Shown here: piece after piece, positions 8,096 through 17,886 of the stretch | How positions within the stretch are numbered: position 1 is the first letter of the stretch | Layout of the letters: each line of letters opens with the position of its first letter | Source: Caldithrix sp964598255 | GTDB taxonomy: Bacteria; Calditrichota; Calditrichia; Calditrichales; Calditrichaceae | Length of the DNA: 64,000 nucleotides | Reading direction: 5' to 3' | Assembly: GCA_964598255.1 (NCBI GenBank) | Contig: CAZRBA010000105.1 | Coordinates: forward strand, 1-64,000 | Made by a program: the position numbers and the translations under genes | The notes under the pieces: generated by a model | What the model saw: the letters and a program-made list of their open reading frames with translations, nothing else | Database searches by the model: none | What the model was told of the DNA's origin: nothing

Positions 8096-8869
8096 TTAAC
8101 CCCTTTTATTTTTGACAATTAAGCGATCGGCAAAACGCAGATCGATGTATTGAATGTCCGCCAATTGTTTCCAATTCAAATAATTACGGACGTATTGGGT
8201 TAAAATATACAGTTCGTCCTGATAGTTTTGTTCGTCGAAACGCACTTGCGCTCCGCCTTTAACCAATGTTAGATATAAATTTTTATCGTGACCCACATCT
8301 ACTGCAGCTACTAACGGAGCCAATGGTGAGCGGATGAATTTAATGTATTGTAAAATTTCCAGTGCCTTTAATATTTTGGTTTGGTTTGTCCGTTTACCAA
8401 TTGTTCCGGCGTTTCCCGTAAACCCCTGTATTACCGGTAGATTCCAGACATGCGGTGTATTTTTCGGAATGGGCAGAATCACTCCGTCTTCATCTACTAA
8501 GCGTAATTTTCCGTCATAAACAAAAGCCAAAGGGGTGCGTTCCCGCACGATAATGTGCAGTGTGGAAGGTAAACTATAAACGGCACTGGCGGACTTAATA
8601 AACGGTGATCGCAATAATTTTCGCGCTACCAGAGCGGGTTTGATTTTTAGAAAGCCCGCTCCCTTTTTTACTCCGCATAAATTCAAAATATCCTGACGGG
8701 TTAACGCCGAATTACCGTGGATACGAATGTTACGCAAACGAAATTCGGAAATTCGATTTTGCATGAACGCTTCTACCCTGCGGTTGGCATAGGCCAATAA
8801 TGAGAGCGAAATAATAATTCCCAAAAAAATAATGGTTGCCCGAAAACCGTGTTTTTTTCTTTTAGCCAT
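8096..8869 (-). CDS. ftsQ: Cell division protein FtsQ (DivIB)
   Basis: A bitopic inner-membrane divisome protein of 257 residues. A basic N-terminus (MAKRKKHGFR) leads into one transmembrane helix at about 11-30. A POTRA domain follows at about 40-115 (RNIRIHGNSALTRQDIL through LHIIVRERTPLAFVYDG), then the FtsQ beta domain (LVDEDGVILPI, and YIDLRFADRLIVK at the end). The assignment combines the POTRA/FtsQ pattern with its position between murC and ftsA. The ATG overlaps the end of murC by 8 bp, implying coupled translation. Confidence 0.93.
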   Translation of the reverse strand: MAKRKKHGFRATIIFLGIIISLSLLAYANRRVEAFMQNRISEFRLRNIRIHGNSALTRQDILNLCGVKKGAGFLKIKPALVARKLLRSPFIKSASAVYSLPSTLHIIVRERTPLAFVYDGKLRLVDEDGVILPIPKNTPHVWNLPVIQGFTGNAGTIGKRTNQTKILKALEILQYIKFIRSPLAPLVAAVDVGHDKNLYLTLVKGGAQVRFDEQNYQDELYILTQYVRNYLNWKQLADIQYIDLRFADRLIVKNKRG

Positions 8870-10241
8870 TGTGTGTGACCTTGATTATTTTTTCAATAAA
8901 TTCGTTTGCCATTTGATTAATGGTTCCCGCACCTAAAAAAAGCACCATATCTCCGGGACGCAATTCTTTTTTTAAAAAACGGAATAGTTTTTCTTTGCCG
9001 GTAATATAGCAACCTTTTTTTCCCATGGCATCGGTAATTAGTTTTCCGCTGACACCCGGAATCGGTTCTTCACGTGCCGGATAGATTTCGGTGACCACGG
9101 CCAAGTTGGCCATTTGCAGCGCTCGGGCGAATTCTTTGTAAAAATCGCGGGTACGCGAATACAAATGTGGCTGAAAAACCGCAACGATTCTGCGTTTCCA
9201 TCCGGTTTGTGCTGCGCGTAATGTGGCTTCGATTTCGGTCGGGTGGTGGGCATAGTCGTTGACAATCATAATATCATTAAAAATACCATGTACATCGAAG
9301 CGACGTTCTACGCCTTTAAATTCGGACAAGGCCTGACTGACGACTTCGAAATTTATTTCCAATTCCATGGCTACGGTTATGGCTGCCAGAGCATTAAGTA
9401 CATTATGGCGACCCGGTACATTCAAGGTTACGGCTCCGATTTTTCCGGAAGTGGTATGTACTTCGAATCGGCTTTGGTTTTCAGAAAAACGGACATTTTC
9501 TGCCCTCACGTCTGCTTCTGGGCTTAATCCGTAAAGTATGGTGGTATTTTTAAACTTCGGACGAACGGATTTTAAATGTTCCGCTTCGTTACAGCAAATG
9601 ATTACCCCGTCAAAAGTCACTTGATTGGTAAAGCGCAGAAAAGTTTCTTTCAGATCGTTCAAATCCTGATAAATATCTAAATGGTCGGCTTCGAGTGAAG
9701 TAAGTACGGCTATTCTCGGAGCAAGTGTTAGGAATGAACGATCGTATTCATCGGCTTCGGCAATTAGATACTCACTTTTCCCAAGACGTGCATTTGTCAT
9801 CAAGTTGTGCAGGCGTCCCCCGACAATAATAGTAGGGTCAAAAGCCGCTTTAAGTAAAATTTGTCCGATCATGGCAGTGGTGGTTGTTTTGCCATGGGTA
9901 CCGGCCACGGCAATGCCGAAGTGGCGATTAAAAATTTGTCCCAATAGTTCTGCGCGACGCATCATGGGAATCCCCATTTCTTTGGCACGCTGCATTTCCG
10001 GATTATCTTTAGGAATTGCGGAGCTGTAAACAAGGAAATCTGCTTTTTGTAAATTTTGAGCATTATGGCCTTGAAAAATGTGTGCACCGCGTTTTTGCAA
10101 ATAGCGGGTTATTTCGCTTAACTGGCGATCGGATCCTGAAACTTGGTGTCCCATGGAAAGCAAGATTTCGGCTAACCCGCTCATGCCGATTCCGCCGATA
10201 CCAATAAAATAGAATGATTTTTTTCGCTTAAAAATACTCAT
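8862..10241 (-). CDS. murC: UDP-N-acetylmuramate--L-alanine ligase
   Basis: MurC adds the first residue, L-alanine, to UDP-MurNAc using ATP in the cytoplasm. The 459-residue protein carries the Rossmann-like N-terminus FIGIGGIGMSGLAEILL, the P-loop GTHGKTTTTAMIG (about 115), DEYDRSFL, and VNDYAHHPTEIEATLRAA in the C-terminal domain, all standard for MurC. It lies 1 bp after murG and overlaps ftsQ by 8 bp. Length and motifs are normal. Confidence 0.98.
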   Translation of the reverse strand: MSIFKRKKSFYFIGIGGIGMSGLAEILLSMGHQVSGSDRQLSEITRYLQKRGAHIFQGHNAQNLQKADFLVYSSAIPKDNPEMQRAKEMGIPMMRRAELLGQIFNRHFGIAVAGTHGKTTTTAMIGQILLKAAFDPTIIVGGRLHNLMTNARLGKSEYLIAEADEYDRSFLTLAPRIAVLTSLEADHLDIYQDLNDLKETFLRFTNQVTFDGVIICCNEAEHLKSVRPKFKNTTILYGLSPEADVRAENVRFSENQSRFEVHTTSGKIGAVTLNVPGRHNVLNALAAITVAMELEINFEVVSQALSEFKGVERRFDVHGIFNDIMIVNDYAHHPTEIEATLRAAQTGWKRRIVAVFQPHLYSRTRDFYKEFARALQMANLAVVTEIYPAREEPIPGVSGKLITDAMGKKGCYITGKEKLFRFLKKELRPGDMVLFLGAGTINQMANEFIEKIIKVTHNG

Positions 10242-10242
10242 T

Positions 10243-11373
10243 TTAAGTACTCGATACTCCTTTTTGTTGCAATAACTCTGCTATTTTTTGCAGAATTTTT
10301 GCCACACTATCACCAGGATACAATGATTTCATATTCTTGGCCATTCGTTGGATTTTATCCTGTTCTGCAAGCAGCCGGTTTAGTGTTTGCTGCAAATTGT
10401 CCGTTAGGTTTGCGTTATCCCTAACAACAAGCGCAGCGCCATGTTTGGCCAAAACTTGCGCGTTTTTATATTGATGATCGGCCGGGGAATAGGGATTTGG
10501 AACAATAACAGCGGGTTTTCCCATGGCCATAAGTTCCGAAAGGGTCATGGCTCCGCCTCTGCAAACTACCAAATCGGCCGCGCCATAGGCTTTGAACATT
10601 TCGCGTATAAACGGAACAACTTTTACGTTTTTTATTTTTTCCGCGGCAACTCTTCCGATCCATTTAATGAAATTATTTTTTCCTGTTTGCCAAAGCCACT
10701 GTACATTTTTTTGATCTTTGGTGGTTCGTACGATCGACATGACGGCCCGATTAATATTTTCAGCTCCTTGACTTCCGCCCAACACGAGGATGGTTAATTT
10801 GTTCTGGTGTAATTCGAATATTTTTCGGGCTTCTCGTTTTCCGGTTTTTACGGGAGGTAACGAAATGGGATTACCGGTTATAATGGTTTTGGCTTGTTTG
10901 GGTAAGTATTGTTTGGCTTCTTCATAGGCCAAAAATATATATTCTGCTTTTTTGGCTAACATGCGCGTGGTTAATCCGGGATAACTGTTTTGCTCCTGTA
11001 TAACGATGGGGATACCCATTTTTACTGCTGCTTTTAAAACCGGGCCCATCACATAGCCTCCGGTGCCCAATACCAAATGCGGGTTAAAGCGACGCAGTGC
11101 CTTTTTACTAATGGCTATACTTCGCCATAAATGATAAAGGGTAAGGATGTTCTCCAAGGTAATTTTACGTCGGAAGCCGCGAACCGGCAAAAATATGATA
11201 TCTTCACCGGCTCTGGGGATCACGTCTTTTTCAATTCCTCGAATCGTACCGAAAAAAAGCAATTGCGCGTTCCAAGTATTTTTAATTGCTTTACCCAGAT
11301 TAAGTGCCGGGAACAAATGCCCTCCGGTTCCGCCTCCCGCAATGGCTATGCGTATTTGTTCATCTTTTTTCAT
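10243..11373 (-). CDS. murG: UDP-N-acetylglucosamine--(MurNAc-pentapeptide) pyrophosphoryl-undecaprenol GlcNAc transferase
   Basis: MurG converts lipid I to lipid II on the inner face of the membrane. The GT-B fold is marked by IAGGGTGGHLFPAL at the N-terminus, GTGGYVMGPV, GGSQGAENINRAV and VVCRGGAMTLSELMAMGKP in the donor site. The frame is open to a TTG at 11403, but the ATG at 11373 overlaps the ftsW stop as ATGA, the classic coupled arrangement, and gives the normal N-terminus, so I chose it (376 residues). Confidence 0.97.
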   Translation of the reverse strand: MKKDEQIRIAIAGGGTGGHLFPALNLGKAIKNTWNAQLLFFGTIRGIEKDVIPRAGEDIIFLPVRGFRRKITLENILTLYHLWRSIAISKKALRRFNPHLVLGTGGYVMGPVLKAAVKMGIPIVIQEQNSYPGLTTRMLAKKAEYIFLAYEEAKQYLPKQAKTIITGNPISLPPVKTGKREARKIFELHQNKLTILVLGGSQGAENINRAVMSIVRTTKDQKNVQWLWQTGKNNFIKWIGRVAAEKIKNVKVVPFIREMFKAYGAADLVVCRGGAMTLSELMAMGKPAVIVPNPYSPADHQYKNAQVLAKHGAALVVRDNANLTDNLQQTLNRLLAEQDKIQRMAKNMKSLYPGDSVAKILQKIAELLQQKGVSST

Positions 11374-12536
11374 TCGGCTGAAATCACAATCTTTTTTGAC
11401 CAAAGTTGTCTGGTATTATGTTTTTCCAACAATTCATCTATTTCATTTCCCGTATGTCTGGAAATATTCAATAGAATTCCCGTAGCAATGGAAAGAAAGA
11501 GCAGACTTGAGCCTCCGTAACTAAAAAATGGCATGGGCAATCCGGTTGTGGGCAATAATGCACTGACCACGCCTGCATTAATAAAGGCGTACAAAACGAT
11601 ATTTAAAGTGATTCCGAGTGACAAATATCGGCCGAATTTATCATGTATGCGTCGTGCTACGGTTATTCCTCGGAAAAAGATCAAAAGGAACAGGAATAAG
11701 ACAATGCTGGTACCTACAAAGCCAAATTCTTCCCCGATAATGGAAAAAATGAAATCCGTATGCGAATCGGGTAGAAATAAGAATTTTTGTACGCTTTGCC
11801 CCAGTCCGTGCCCGAAGAGTCCGCCGCGTCCGATCCCAATAAGGGATTGTTTGAGCTGATAGGCGGCATGCGCGGGATCGTGCAAAGCTACCCACCAATT
11901 GTGCACGCGTCCCCACTGGTAGGGGTTGCGCACAAGTGTAAAGATAATGAAAGGCACTGCTGCTAAAGCGATTGCTGCCAAATGTTTTAGTGGCACCGGA
12001 CTGACAAAAATCAGGCAGCCGGCAATGATTAAAATCATTAACGAGGTACTTAAATCGGGCTGAGGATAGATAAGCAGCACGGTTAGCGCGAGTAATGCCA
12101 TTAATGGCATAAGTCCTTTTTTCCAGTTTTTGAGTTTGCTTTCTTTTGTACTTAAGTAATAGCTAGTGTAAATGATCACACTTATTTTGGCGAATTCGGA
12201 AGGCTGGAAGCGTAAAAAGGCGAGCCGATACCAGCGTCGTGCTCCATGCGAATAGGCGCCAAAAACAAATAATCCTGCTAAAAGCAAAATGCTTAAAAGC
12301 ATTAAACCAAGGGGTAAACCGTGTCGTTTAAGAATTTTATAGTCTATCTTTGAAAATCCGACCATAAAAATAAGCGAGAGTGCGCCCCACAATATTTGTT
12401 TTTGAAAAAAATACATCATGTTGCCGAATTCGAATTTGGCTATCATAGAACTGGCACTAAATACCATGATTAGCCCCATGATAAGTAACAAAGTTACGGC
12501 CGATGCTAAAATCCAGTCGACACTATTGCGCTTCAT
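11370..12536 (-). CDS. ftsW: Lipid II polymerase FtsW (SEDS family)
   Basis: FtsW is the septal peptidoglycan glycosyltransferase that works with FtsI. The 388-residue protein has about ten hydrophobic segments and SEDS motifs: FSASS in the first helix region, RRWYRLAFLRFQPSEFAKIS, GLFGHGLGQSVQKFLFLPDS with the catalytic-region SHTDFIFSIIGEEFGFVG, and GLPMPFFSYGGSS. The hydrophobic content and position between murD and murG argue for FtsW rather than RodA. It overlaps murD by 14 bp and murG by 4 bp. Confidence 0.96.
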   Translation of the reverse strand: MKRNSVDWILASAVTLLLIMGLIMVFSASSMIAKFEFGNMMYFFQKQILWGALSLIFMVGFSKIDYKILKRHGLPLGLMLLSILLLAGLFVFGAYSHGARRWYRLAFLRFQPSEFAKISVIIYTSYYLSTKESKLKNWKKGLMPLMALLALTVLLIYPQPDLSTSLMILIIAGCLIFVSPVPLKHLAAIALAAVPFIIFTLVRNPYQWGRVHNWWVALHDPAHAAYQLKQSLIGIGRGGLFGHGLGQSVQKFLFLPDSHTDFIFSIIGEEFGFVGTSIVLFLFLLIFFRGITVARRIHDKFGRYLSLGITLNIVLYAFINAGVVSALLPTTGLPMPFFSYGGSSLLFLSIATGILLNISRHTGNEIDELLEKHNTRQLWSKKIVISAE

Positions 12537-13896
12537 TTTTTTCCTTTAGTTCTTTTACGATTTTTTTAAACTGTTTTCCGCGATCTTCGAAGTCGTTAAA
12601 CATGTCAAAACTGGCGCATGCGGGTGAAAGAAGAATCACATCTCCTGATTGTGCCCGCTCAAATGCTTGTACCACAGCCTGTTGCAAGGTTCTGGCTTTT
12701 ACAATGGGTTTTAATGCGCTCCAGGCCTTCTCCATTTTGGGGGCTGCTTTGCCGATTAAGACCAATGTCTTGACTTTTTGCCTGATAGAATTGTTTAAAC
12801 GTGTAAAATCACTACCTTTATCTTTACCTCCGGCTATCAAGATGATAGGCTGGTCAAAACTTTGCAACGCATAATAAAGGGATTCGACTGTTGTAGCTTT
12901 GGAATCGTTTATGAATTTTACGCCGTTTATTTTGGCCACAAATTCCAAACGATGCTCTACTCCCGGAAACGTTTGCAGTACGTCTATGATATCTTCTTTG
13001 GGAACACCTGCATTATAAGCGGCTAAGATAGCGGCCATGGCGTTCATATAATTATGCAGACCGCGTATTTTCATTTGGCTGACATCCAACCATTTTTGCT
13101 TGTTAATCCACAATGCGTTTTGCGCAAAATAGGCGTGAGCCGAAACATTCCCGTTAATATCAAACCCGATTTTGCGGCAATGTAACTTCGGTAAACGAGT
13201 CAGAATTTCATCGTCGGCGGCATTATAAATAAGCAGATCGTTTTCCGTTAGGTTTTTGGTAACCCGCCATTTAGCCGCTTTATATGCCTGATAATCCGGA
13301 TAGCGATCCAAATGGTTGGGTGCAAAATTCAGCAAAACAACTTGCTGCGGATGAAAGGTATTGATGGTTTCCAGTTGGAAACTGGAAACTTCCACGGCGG
13401 CCCAACTGTTTTTGTGATTTTCGAGCACAAAATCCGAAAAAGGCTGGCCGATATTTCCGGCTACTACGGCATGGGGATCGGCCTTGCGTAGCATCTGACC
13501 GATGAGGGTGGTGGTGGTGGTTTTGCCGTTGGAGCCGGTGATCGCTATCACCGGCCCGGTGTAAAACCACGAAGCTATTTCAATTTCCGAATAGACGGGT
13601 ATTCCCCTTTGTAGGCACTCTTTTACTACAGGAGAAGCAACCGGAATCCCAGGACTTAAAACGCAAAAGTCCGCCTGAAACACCCGCGTACTATGGCGGC
13701 CAAACTCAAACTCAATCCGCTCCCGTTGCAAGCATGCAACGGCCTCCGGCTTCCTTTCAGCCTGCCCTGAATCGCTCACAAAAACTTTTGCGCCCTTTGA
13801 TTTCAGCAACTTTGCCGCAGCCAGCCCACTACGCGCAGCGCCCAAAACAGTTATCTGTTTACCCTTTATATTTATCTTGTTTTTTACTTGTGTCAT
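12523..13896 (-). CDS. murD: UDP-N-acetylmuramoylalanine--D-glutamate ligase
   Basis: MurD adds D-glutamate to UDP-MurNAc-L-Ala. Motifs: VLGAARSGLAAAKLL at the N-terminus, P-loop GSNGKTTTTTLIG, FAPNHLDRYPDYQAYKAAK, and FINDSKATTVES in the C-terminal domain. A TTG at 13908 is in frame, but its GGAG lies only 2 bp away. The ATG at 13896 has GAGAAG at suitable spacing and gives 457 residues; the start is the only uncertain point. The gene begins 22 bp after mraY and overlaps ftsW by 14 bp. Confidence 0.97.
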   Translation of the reverse strand: MTQVKNKINIKGKQITVLGAARSGLAAAKLLKSKGAKVFVSDSGQAERKPEAVACLQRERIEFEFGRHSTRVFQADFCVLSPGIPVASPVVKECLQRGIPVYSEIEIASWFYTGPVIAITGSNGKTTTTTLIGQMLRKADPHAVVAGNIGQPFSDFVLENHKNSWAAVEVSSFQLETINTFHPQQVVLLNFAPNHLDRYPDYQAYKAAKWRVTKNLTENDLLIYNAADDEILTRLPKLHCRKIGFDINGNVSAHAYFAQNALWINKQKWLDVSQMKIRGLHNYMNAMAAILAAYNAGVPKEDIIDVLQTFPGVEHRLEFVAKINGVKFINDSKATTVESLYYALQSFDQPIILIAGGKDKGSDFTRLNNSIRQKVKTLVLIGKAAPKMEKAWSALKPIVKARTLQQAVVQAFERAQSGDVILLSPACASFDMFNDFEDRGKQFKKIVKELKEKNEAQ

Positions 13897-13918
13897 TTTG
13901 CTTCTCAATTCTCCGAAA

Positions 13919-15022
13919 TTACTGTGTCTTAAAAGTGCTTAAACTCATCAGGGCCAATAAAATACCCACAATCCAAAAACGAATGACCACCTTGGTTTCA
14001 TGCCAACCCTTCAGTTCAAAATGATGATGAATCGGAGCCATCAGAAAAATACGGCGTCCCTCGCCAAATTTCTTTTTTGTATATTTAAAATACGTCGTTT
14101 GAATAATAACCGATAAGGCTTCGGCAATAAAGACCCCGGCAATTAAAATAAGCAACAATTCTTTCTTCAATAAAATAGCTGCCGTTCCCATGGCAGTGCC
14201 CAGAGCCAGGGAACCCGTATCGCCCATAAATATTTCGGCTGGGTAGGCATTAAACCATAAAAAGCCCATGGCAGCGCCAAAAACAGCCATACAAAAAATG
14301 GTCAACTCTTCACTACCCGGCAAATAAATAATATTAAGATAATCGCTAAATTTAACATTACTACTAACATAAGCCACACCGGAAAGGACGATAAACGTAA
14401 TGGCCGAAAGCCCAGAAGCCAATCCATCCAACCCATCCGTTAAATTCACGGCATTAGACGCACCGGTTAGCACAAAAATGATAAAGACGATATAAAGCCA
14501 GCCAAAATTAATCTCCAAATTTTTAAAAAAGGGAACGCTGGTATTGGAATGTAATCCGTTAAAAAACGGATGAAAATAGATCACCAATCCCAGCAAAAGC
14601 CCGACACTAATTTGTCCTAAAAGTTTGTAACGTCCGATCAAGCCTTTCTTAAATTTTAAAATGGATTTCAAATAATCGTCAATAAAACCGACCAGCCCCA
14701 TAACCAAAGTGGCAAAAAAAATCAGCAAAAAGTACATATTGTACAAATTCGCCCAGAGCAAAACCGCAATAATAATAGAAGCTAAGATAATTAGCCCACC
14801 CATAGTAGGTGTACCTTTCTTAATTTGATGCGACTTGGGCCCTTCAACACGAATCTCTTCACCAATCTGATATTTGCGCATCAAACGAATCACTTTCGGG
14901 CCAATCCACCAGCTCAAAATCAAAGCTGTCATAGCTGCCAGAGCCGCCCGTACCGTGATGTAACGAAAAACATTAAACCCGATAAAATAATCGCTAAACT
15001 GATATAAAAATCGTGCTAACAT
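13919..15022 (-). CDS. mraY: Phospho-N-acetylmuramoyl-pentapeptide transferase
   Basis: MraY moves phospho-MurNAc-pentapeptide to undecaprenyl phosphate, forming lipid I. The 367-residue integral membrane protein has about ten hydrophobic helices and the family signatures: KKGTPTMGG, GFIDDYLK, NAVNLTDGLDGLA, FMGDTGSLALG and the C-terminal APIHHHFELKGW. The ATG follows AAGGGA. It lies between murF and murD as usual. Confidence 0.98.
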   Translation of the reverse strand: MLARFLYQFSDYFIGFNVFRYITVRAALAAMTALILSWWIGPKVIRLMRKYQIGEEIRVEGPKSHQIKKGTPTMGGLIILASIIIAVLLWANLYNMYFLLIFFATLVMGLVGFIDDYLKSILKFKKGLIGRYKLLGQISVGLLLGLVIYFHPFFNGLHSNTSVPFFKNLEINFGWLYIVFIIFVLTGASNAVNLTDGLDGLASGLSAITFIVLSGVAYVSSNVKFSDYLNIIYLPGSEELTIFCMAVFGAAMGFLWFNAYPAEIFMGDTGSLALGTAMGTAAILLKKELLLILIAGVFIAEALSVIIQTTYFKYTKKKFGEGRRIFLMAPIHHHFELKGWHETKVVIRFWIVGILLALMSLSTFKTQ

Positions 15023-15038
15023 ATTCCCTTCTCATTTC

Positions 15039-16385
15039 TTAGAGGTACGTCAAAATTTTTTCCATTTGTGCTCCCCGTGACCCCTTAATAAACAAAACAT
15101 CTTCCGCTTTTATCCGCTCTTTGACCGCTCGTGCCAAAGAGCGGTGGTCGGTAAAAATTCCGATACGCGCATCCTTTATTTTTTGAGCTGCCAGCCGCAT
15201 ATTTTTACCCAAAACAAAAACAGCTTTAGGCTCCAGCTCCAGTGCCAAACGCAAAACATCCTCATGCATGGCCAAACTTTTCGCTCCCAGTTCAAGCATA
15301 TCCCCCAATGCTAAAAAAAGGCCGCTTTTTATCTTCATTTTCTTAAGCGTTTCAAAAGCAGCTTTCATCGATTGCGGATTGGCATTATAGGCATCATTAA
15401 TAACGCGCACCCCTTTTATTCGCAACATTTGCATTCGCTTGTCAAATGCGGAATAGTTTTCTAACCTTTCTTTAATTTGTTCCTTAGTCAATCCAGAAAA
15501 CAAGGCCACAGCAGCGGCGGCCAGAGCATTATACGCATTGTGAACACCAGGTACGTTTAATTTAATTTCGATCGTTTCGTTAAAACGAAACGAACAGCAA
15601 CCGTTTTCATCCACGGCGATTATTTTTCCCTGAATATTTGCCGGCACATCAAAACCGTAGGAAACCCTTTTCAATCCGGCCCGACGGTAATCCGTTAAAA
15701 ACGGATCGTTGGCGTTTACAAAAATCAACTTCCCTTCCGGAAGCGATTGGAACAAACTTAGCTTCTCTTTGGCGATGGCCTGCAACGAATCAAAATTCCC
15801 CAGATGTGCCGGGCCGATATTTGTAATTAAAGCCCAATCTGGTTTGGCAATCTCGGCCAAGCGTTCAATTTCTCCAGGATGATTGCTACCCAGTTCTACA
15901 ACGGCAACTTGATGCCACGCTTTCAATTGCAGCAAGGTTAACGGTAAGCCAATGTGATTATTCAAATTGCCCTCCGTTTTATGTACCTTCCACTTGGCCG
16001 CCAACAAATGCGCGATCATCTCTTTTGTGGTTGTTTTACCATTCGATCCGGTTATGGCAATAACCGGTTTTTTAAACCGTTCGCGTTTCAGAACGGCCAG
16101 CTCCTGCAAAGCCGTTAGCGTATCGGGTACCAAAATTAACGGATGGGTTCCACCCACATTTTTATCCACAACAGCGGCAACAGCTCCTCTTTCAAATGCA
16201 TCGTTTACAAAAGCATGGCCATCAAACCTTTCGCCGTGCAATGCCCAAAAAATGGCACCCGGCTCAAGGTTGCGCGAATCCGTATTAATGGGCCCTAACA
16301 ACGGATCGGTTTCAAACAATGCCTGACAATTTTCAAACCGAACACGCGTTAATTTCTGCAAATCACTAAAATGCAAATCAAGCAT
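15039..16385 (-). CDS. murF: UDP-N-acetylmuramoyl-tripeptide--D-alanyl-D-alanine ligase
   Basis: MurF attaches D-Ala-D-Ala to the UDP-MurNAc tripeptide. P-loop ITGSNGKTTTKEMIAHLL is at about 110, followed by VVELGSNHPGEIERLA, ITNIGPAHLGNFDS, and VINDAYNANPQSMKAA plus LALGDMLELG, which are specific to MurF within the Mur ligases. The length of 448 residues is normal. The start overlaps the end of murE by 8 bp. No ddl gene is in the cluster, so D-Ala-D-Ala must be made elsewhere. Confidence 0.97.
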   Translation of the reverse strand: MLDLHFSDLQKLTRVRFENCQALFETDPLLGPINTDSRNLEPGAIFWALHGERFDGHAFVNDAFERGAVAAVVDKNVGGTHPLILVPDTLTALQELAVLKRERFKKPVIAITGSNGKTTTKEMIAHLLAAKWKVHKTEGNLNNHIGLPLTLLQLKAWHQVAVVELGSNHPGEIERLAEIAKPDWALITNIGPAHLGNFDSLQAIAKEKLSLFQSLPEGKLIFVNANDPFLTDYRRAGLKRVSYGFDVPANIQGKIIAVDENGCCSFRFNETIEIKLNVPGVHNAYNALAAAAVALFSGLTKEQIKERLENYSAFDKRMQMLRIKGVRVINDAYNANPQSMKAAFETLKKMKIKSGLFLALGDMLELGAKSLAMHEDVLRLALELEPKAVFVLGKNMRLAAQKIKDARIGIFTDHRSLARAVKERIKAEDVLFIKGSRGAQMEKILTYL

Positions 16386-17841
16386 CCCGAGCCGCCTCCA
16401 TCAAAATAGCCACTTCATCAAAATCGTACTTTTCGCCCTTAACAATCTGGTAAGTCTCGTGCCCTTTCCCCGCTACCAAAACTACATCTCCGGCCCGGGC
16501 CTCTTTAATCGCAGCCATAATTGCCTGCTTTCGGTCCACAATTACGCGGCGCTTGGATGCCTCTTTCATTCCCTGTAAAATATCATCGATAATCGCTTTG
16601 GGATCTTCGTTCCGCGGATTATCCGATGTGACAAAAACCAAATCCGCCAACGTCTCTGCCACTTGTCCCATCAAAGGACGTTTACCATGATCGCGATCGC
16701 CCCCGGCCCCAAAAATCACCAACAGCCGACCATCGGTCATGGAACGTAACGTTTTTAATGCTTTTTCCAGAGAATCCGGCGTATGGGCATAATCAATTAC
16801 CGCACGAACCCCCGTTTTTATTTCGTACATCTCCAAACGTCCTGGCACCCGTTCCATTTGTTCAATGCCCCGGCGAATTTCATCCAATGAAATATGCAGA
16901 GCCAAACCGATACCGATTGCGGCCAAAATATTTTGCACGTTAAAATCGCCTGTTAATCGGGAATGCAATCGAATAATACCGAACGGCGTGGCACATTCCA
17001 AATCAATTCCCTGCAACGAAACACTGGTTTGCAGCGGATGAATGTCCGCCTGTGCGCTACGCCCAAAAGTCAATACCGCCCTGTCTGTCAGCTCGGCCGC
17101 CCTTTTCCCATACGCATCATCCACATTAATTACCGCCGTTCCATCCGCCGTCAACAAATCGAATAGATGCATTTTGCTACGGAAGTAATGTTCAAAAGTT
17201 TTATGAAAATCCAGATGATCCCGGGTCAGATTGGTAAATACCCCCACTTTAAAACGCAAACCATCCACACGATTAAGTGCCAAAGCATGAGAAGAAACTT
17301 CCAAAACACAGGCCTTAAAATTTTGCTGCACCAAATCGAATAACATGGCCGCCACATCCGCAGCTTCCGGCGTTGTATTCCAAGCATCAACATTTTGCCT
17401 GCCGACACGATATTGAATCGTTCCCAACAATCCGGAAGACAAACCGGCCGTATTCAAGACGGATTGCCCAAGAAAGGAGGTGGTGGTTTTTCCGTTCGTT
17501 CCCGTGATGCCGACCAAGGTCAAATGATCAATCTCCGGACGATAAAAATTGGCAGCCAAAAAGGCCAAAATTTTACGGGAATCTTTTACTTCGATTTGCG
17601 GAATTTTAATTAACGCGGATTTCTTCTCTACCACAGCCGCCACCGCTCCTTTTTCTTCGGCCATGGGCAAAAATTTGTGTCCGTCCGTTGTAAAACCGCG
17701 TACGGCAACAAACAAATCGCCAGGCTGTACCCGACGCGAATCAAATTGCACGCCGCTTACGTTTAGTTCCGCAAAAGATTCCGGAACTGGTTCCCCGCAA
17801 TTTTCAAACAAATCCGATAATTTTTTATTACGTTTCGACAT
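16378..17841 (-). CDS. murE: UDP-N-acetylmuramoyl-L-alanyl-D-glutamate--2,6-diaminopimelate ligase
   Basis: MurE adds the third residue of the stem peptide. The 487-residue protein has P-loop GITGTNGKTTTSFLG, TNLTRDHLDFH and VIDYAHTPDSLEKAL. The specificity loop reads SDNPRNEDP: DNPR is the meso-diaminopimelate signature, whereas lysine-adding enzymes differ there. The wall is therefore predicted to be DAP-type, as in Gram-negative bacteria. It is 45 bp downstream of ftsI. Confidence 0.97.
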   Translation of the reverse strand: MSKRNKKLSDLFENCGEPVPESFAELNVSGVQFDSRRVQPGDLFVAVRGFTTDGHKFLPMAEEKGAVAAVVEKKSALIKIPQIEVKDSRKILAFLAANFYRPEIDHLTLVGITGTNGKTTTSFLGQSVLNTAGLSSGLLGTIQYRVGRQNVDAWNTTPEAADVAAMLFDLVQQNFKACVLEVSSHALALNRVDGLRFKVGVFTNLTRDHLDFHKTFEHYFRSKMHLFDLLTADGTAVINVDDAYGKRAAELTDRAVLTFGRSAQADIHPLQTSVSLQGIDLECATPFGIIRLHSRLTGDFNVQNILAAIGIGLALHISLDEIRRGIEQMERVPGRLEMYEIKTGVRAVIDYAHTPDSLEKALKTLRSMTDGRLLVIFGAGGDRDHGKRPLMGQVAETLADLVFVTSDNPRNEDPKAIIDDILQGMKEASKRRVIVDRKQAIMAAIKEARAGDVVLVAGKGHETYQIVKGEKYDFDEVAILMEAARDA

Positions 17842-17886
17842 GTAAAACCTTCTGCCAAATATTTAAAACGTTTACGATTCCAAAAT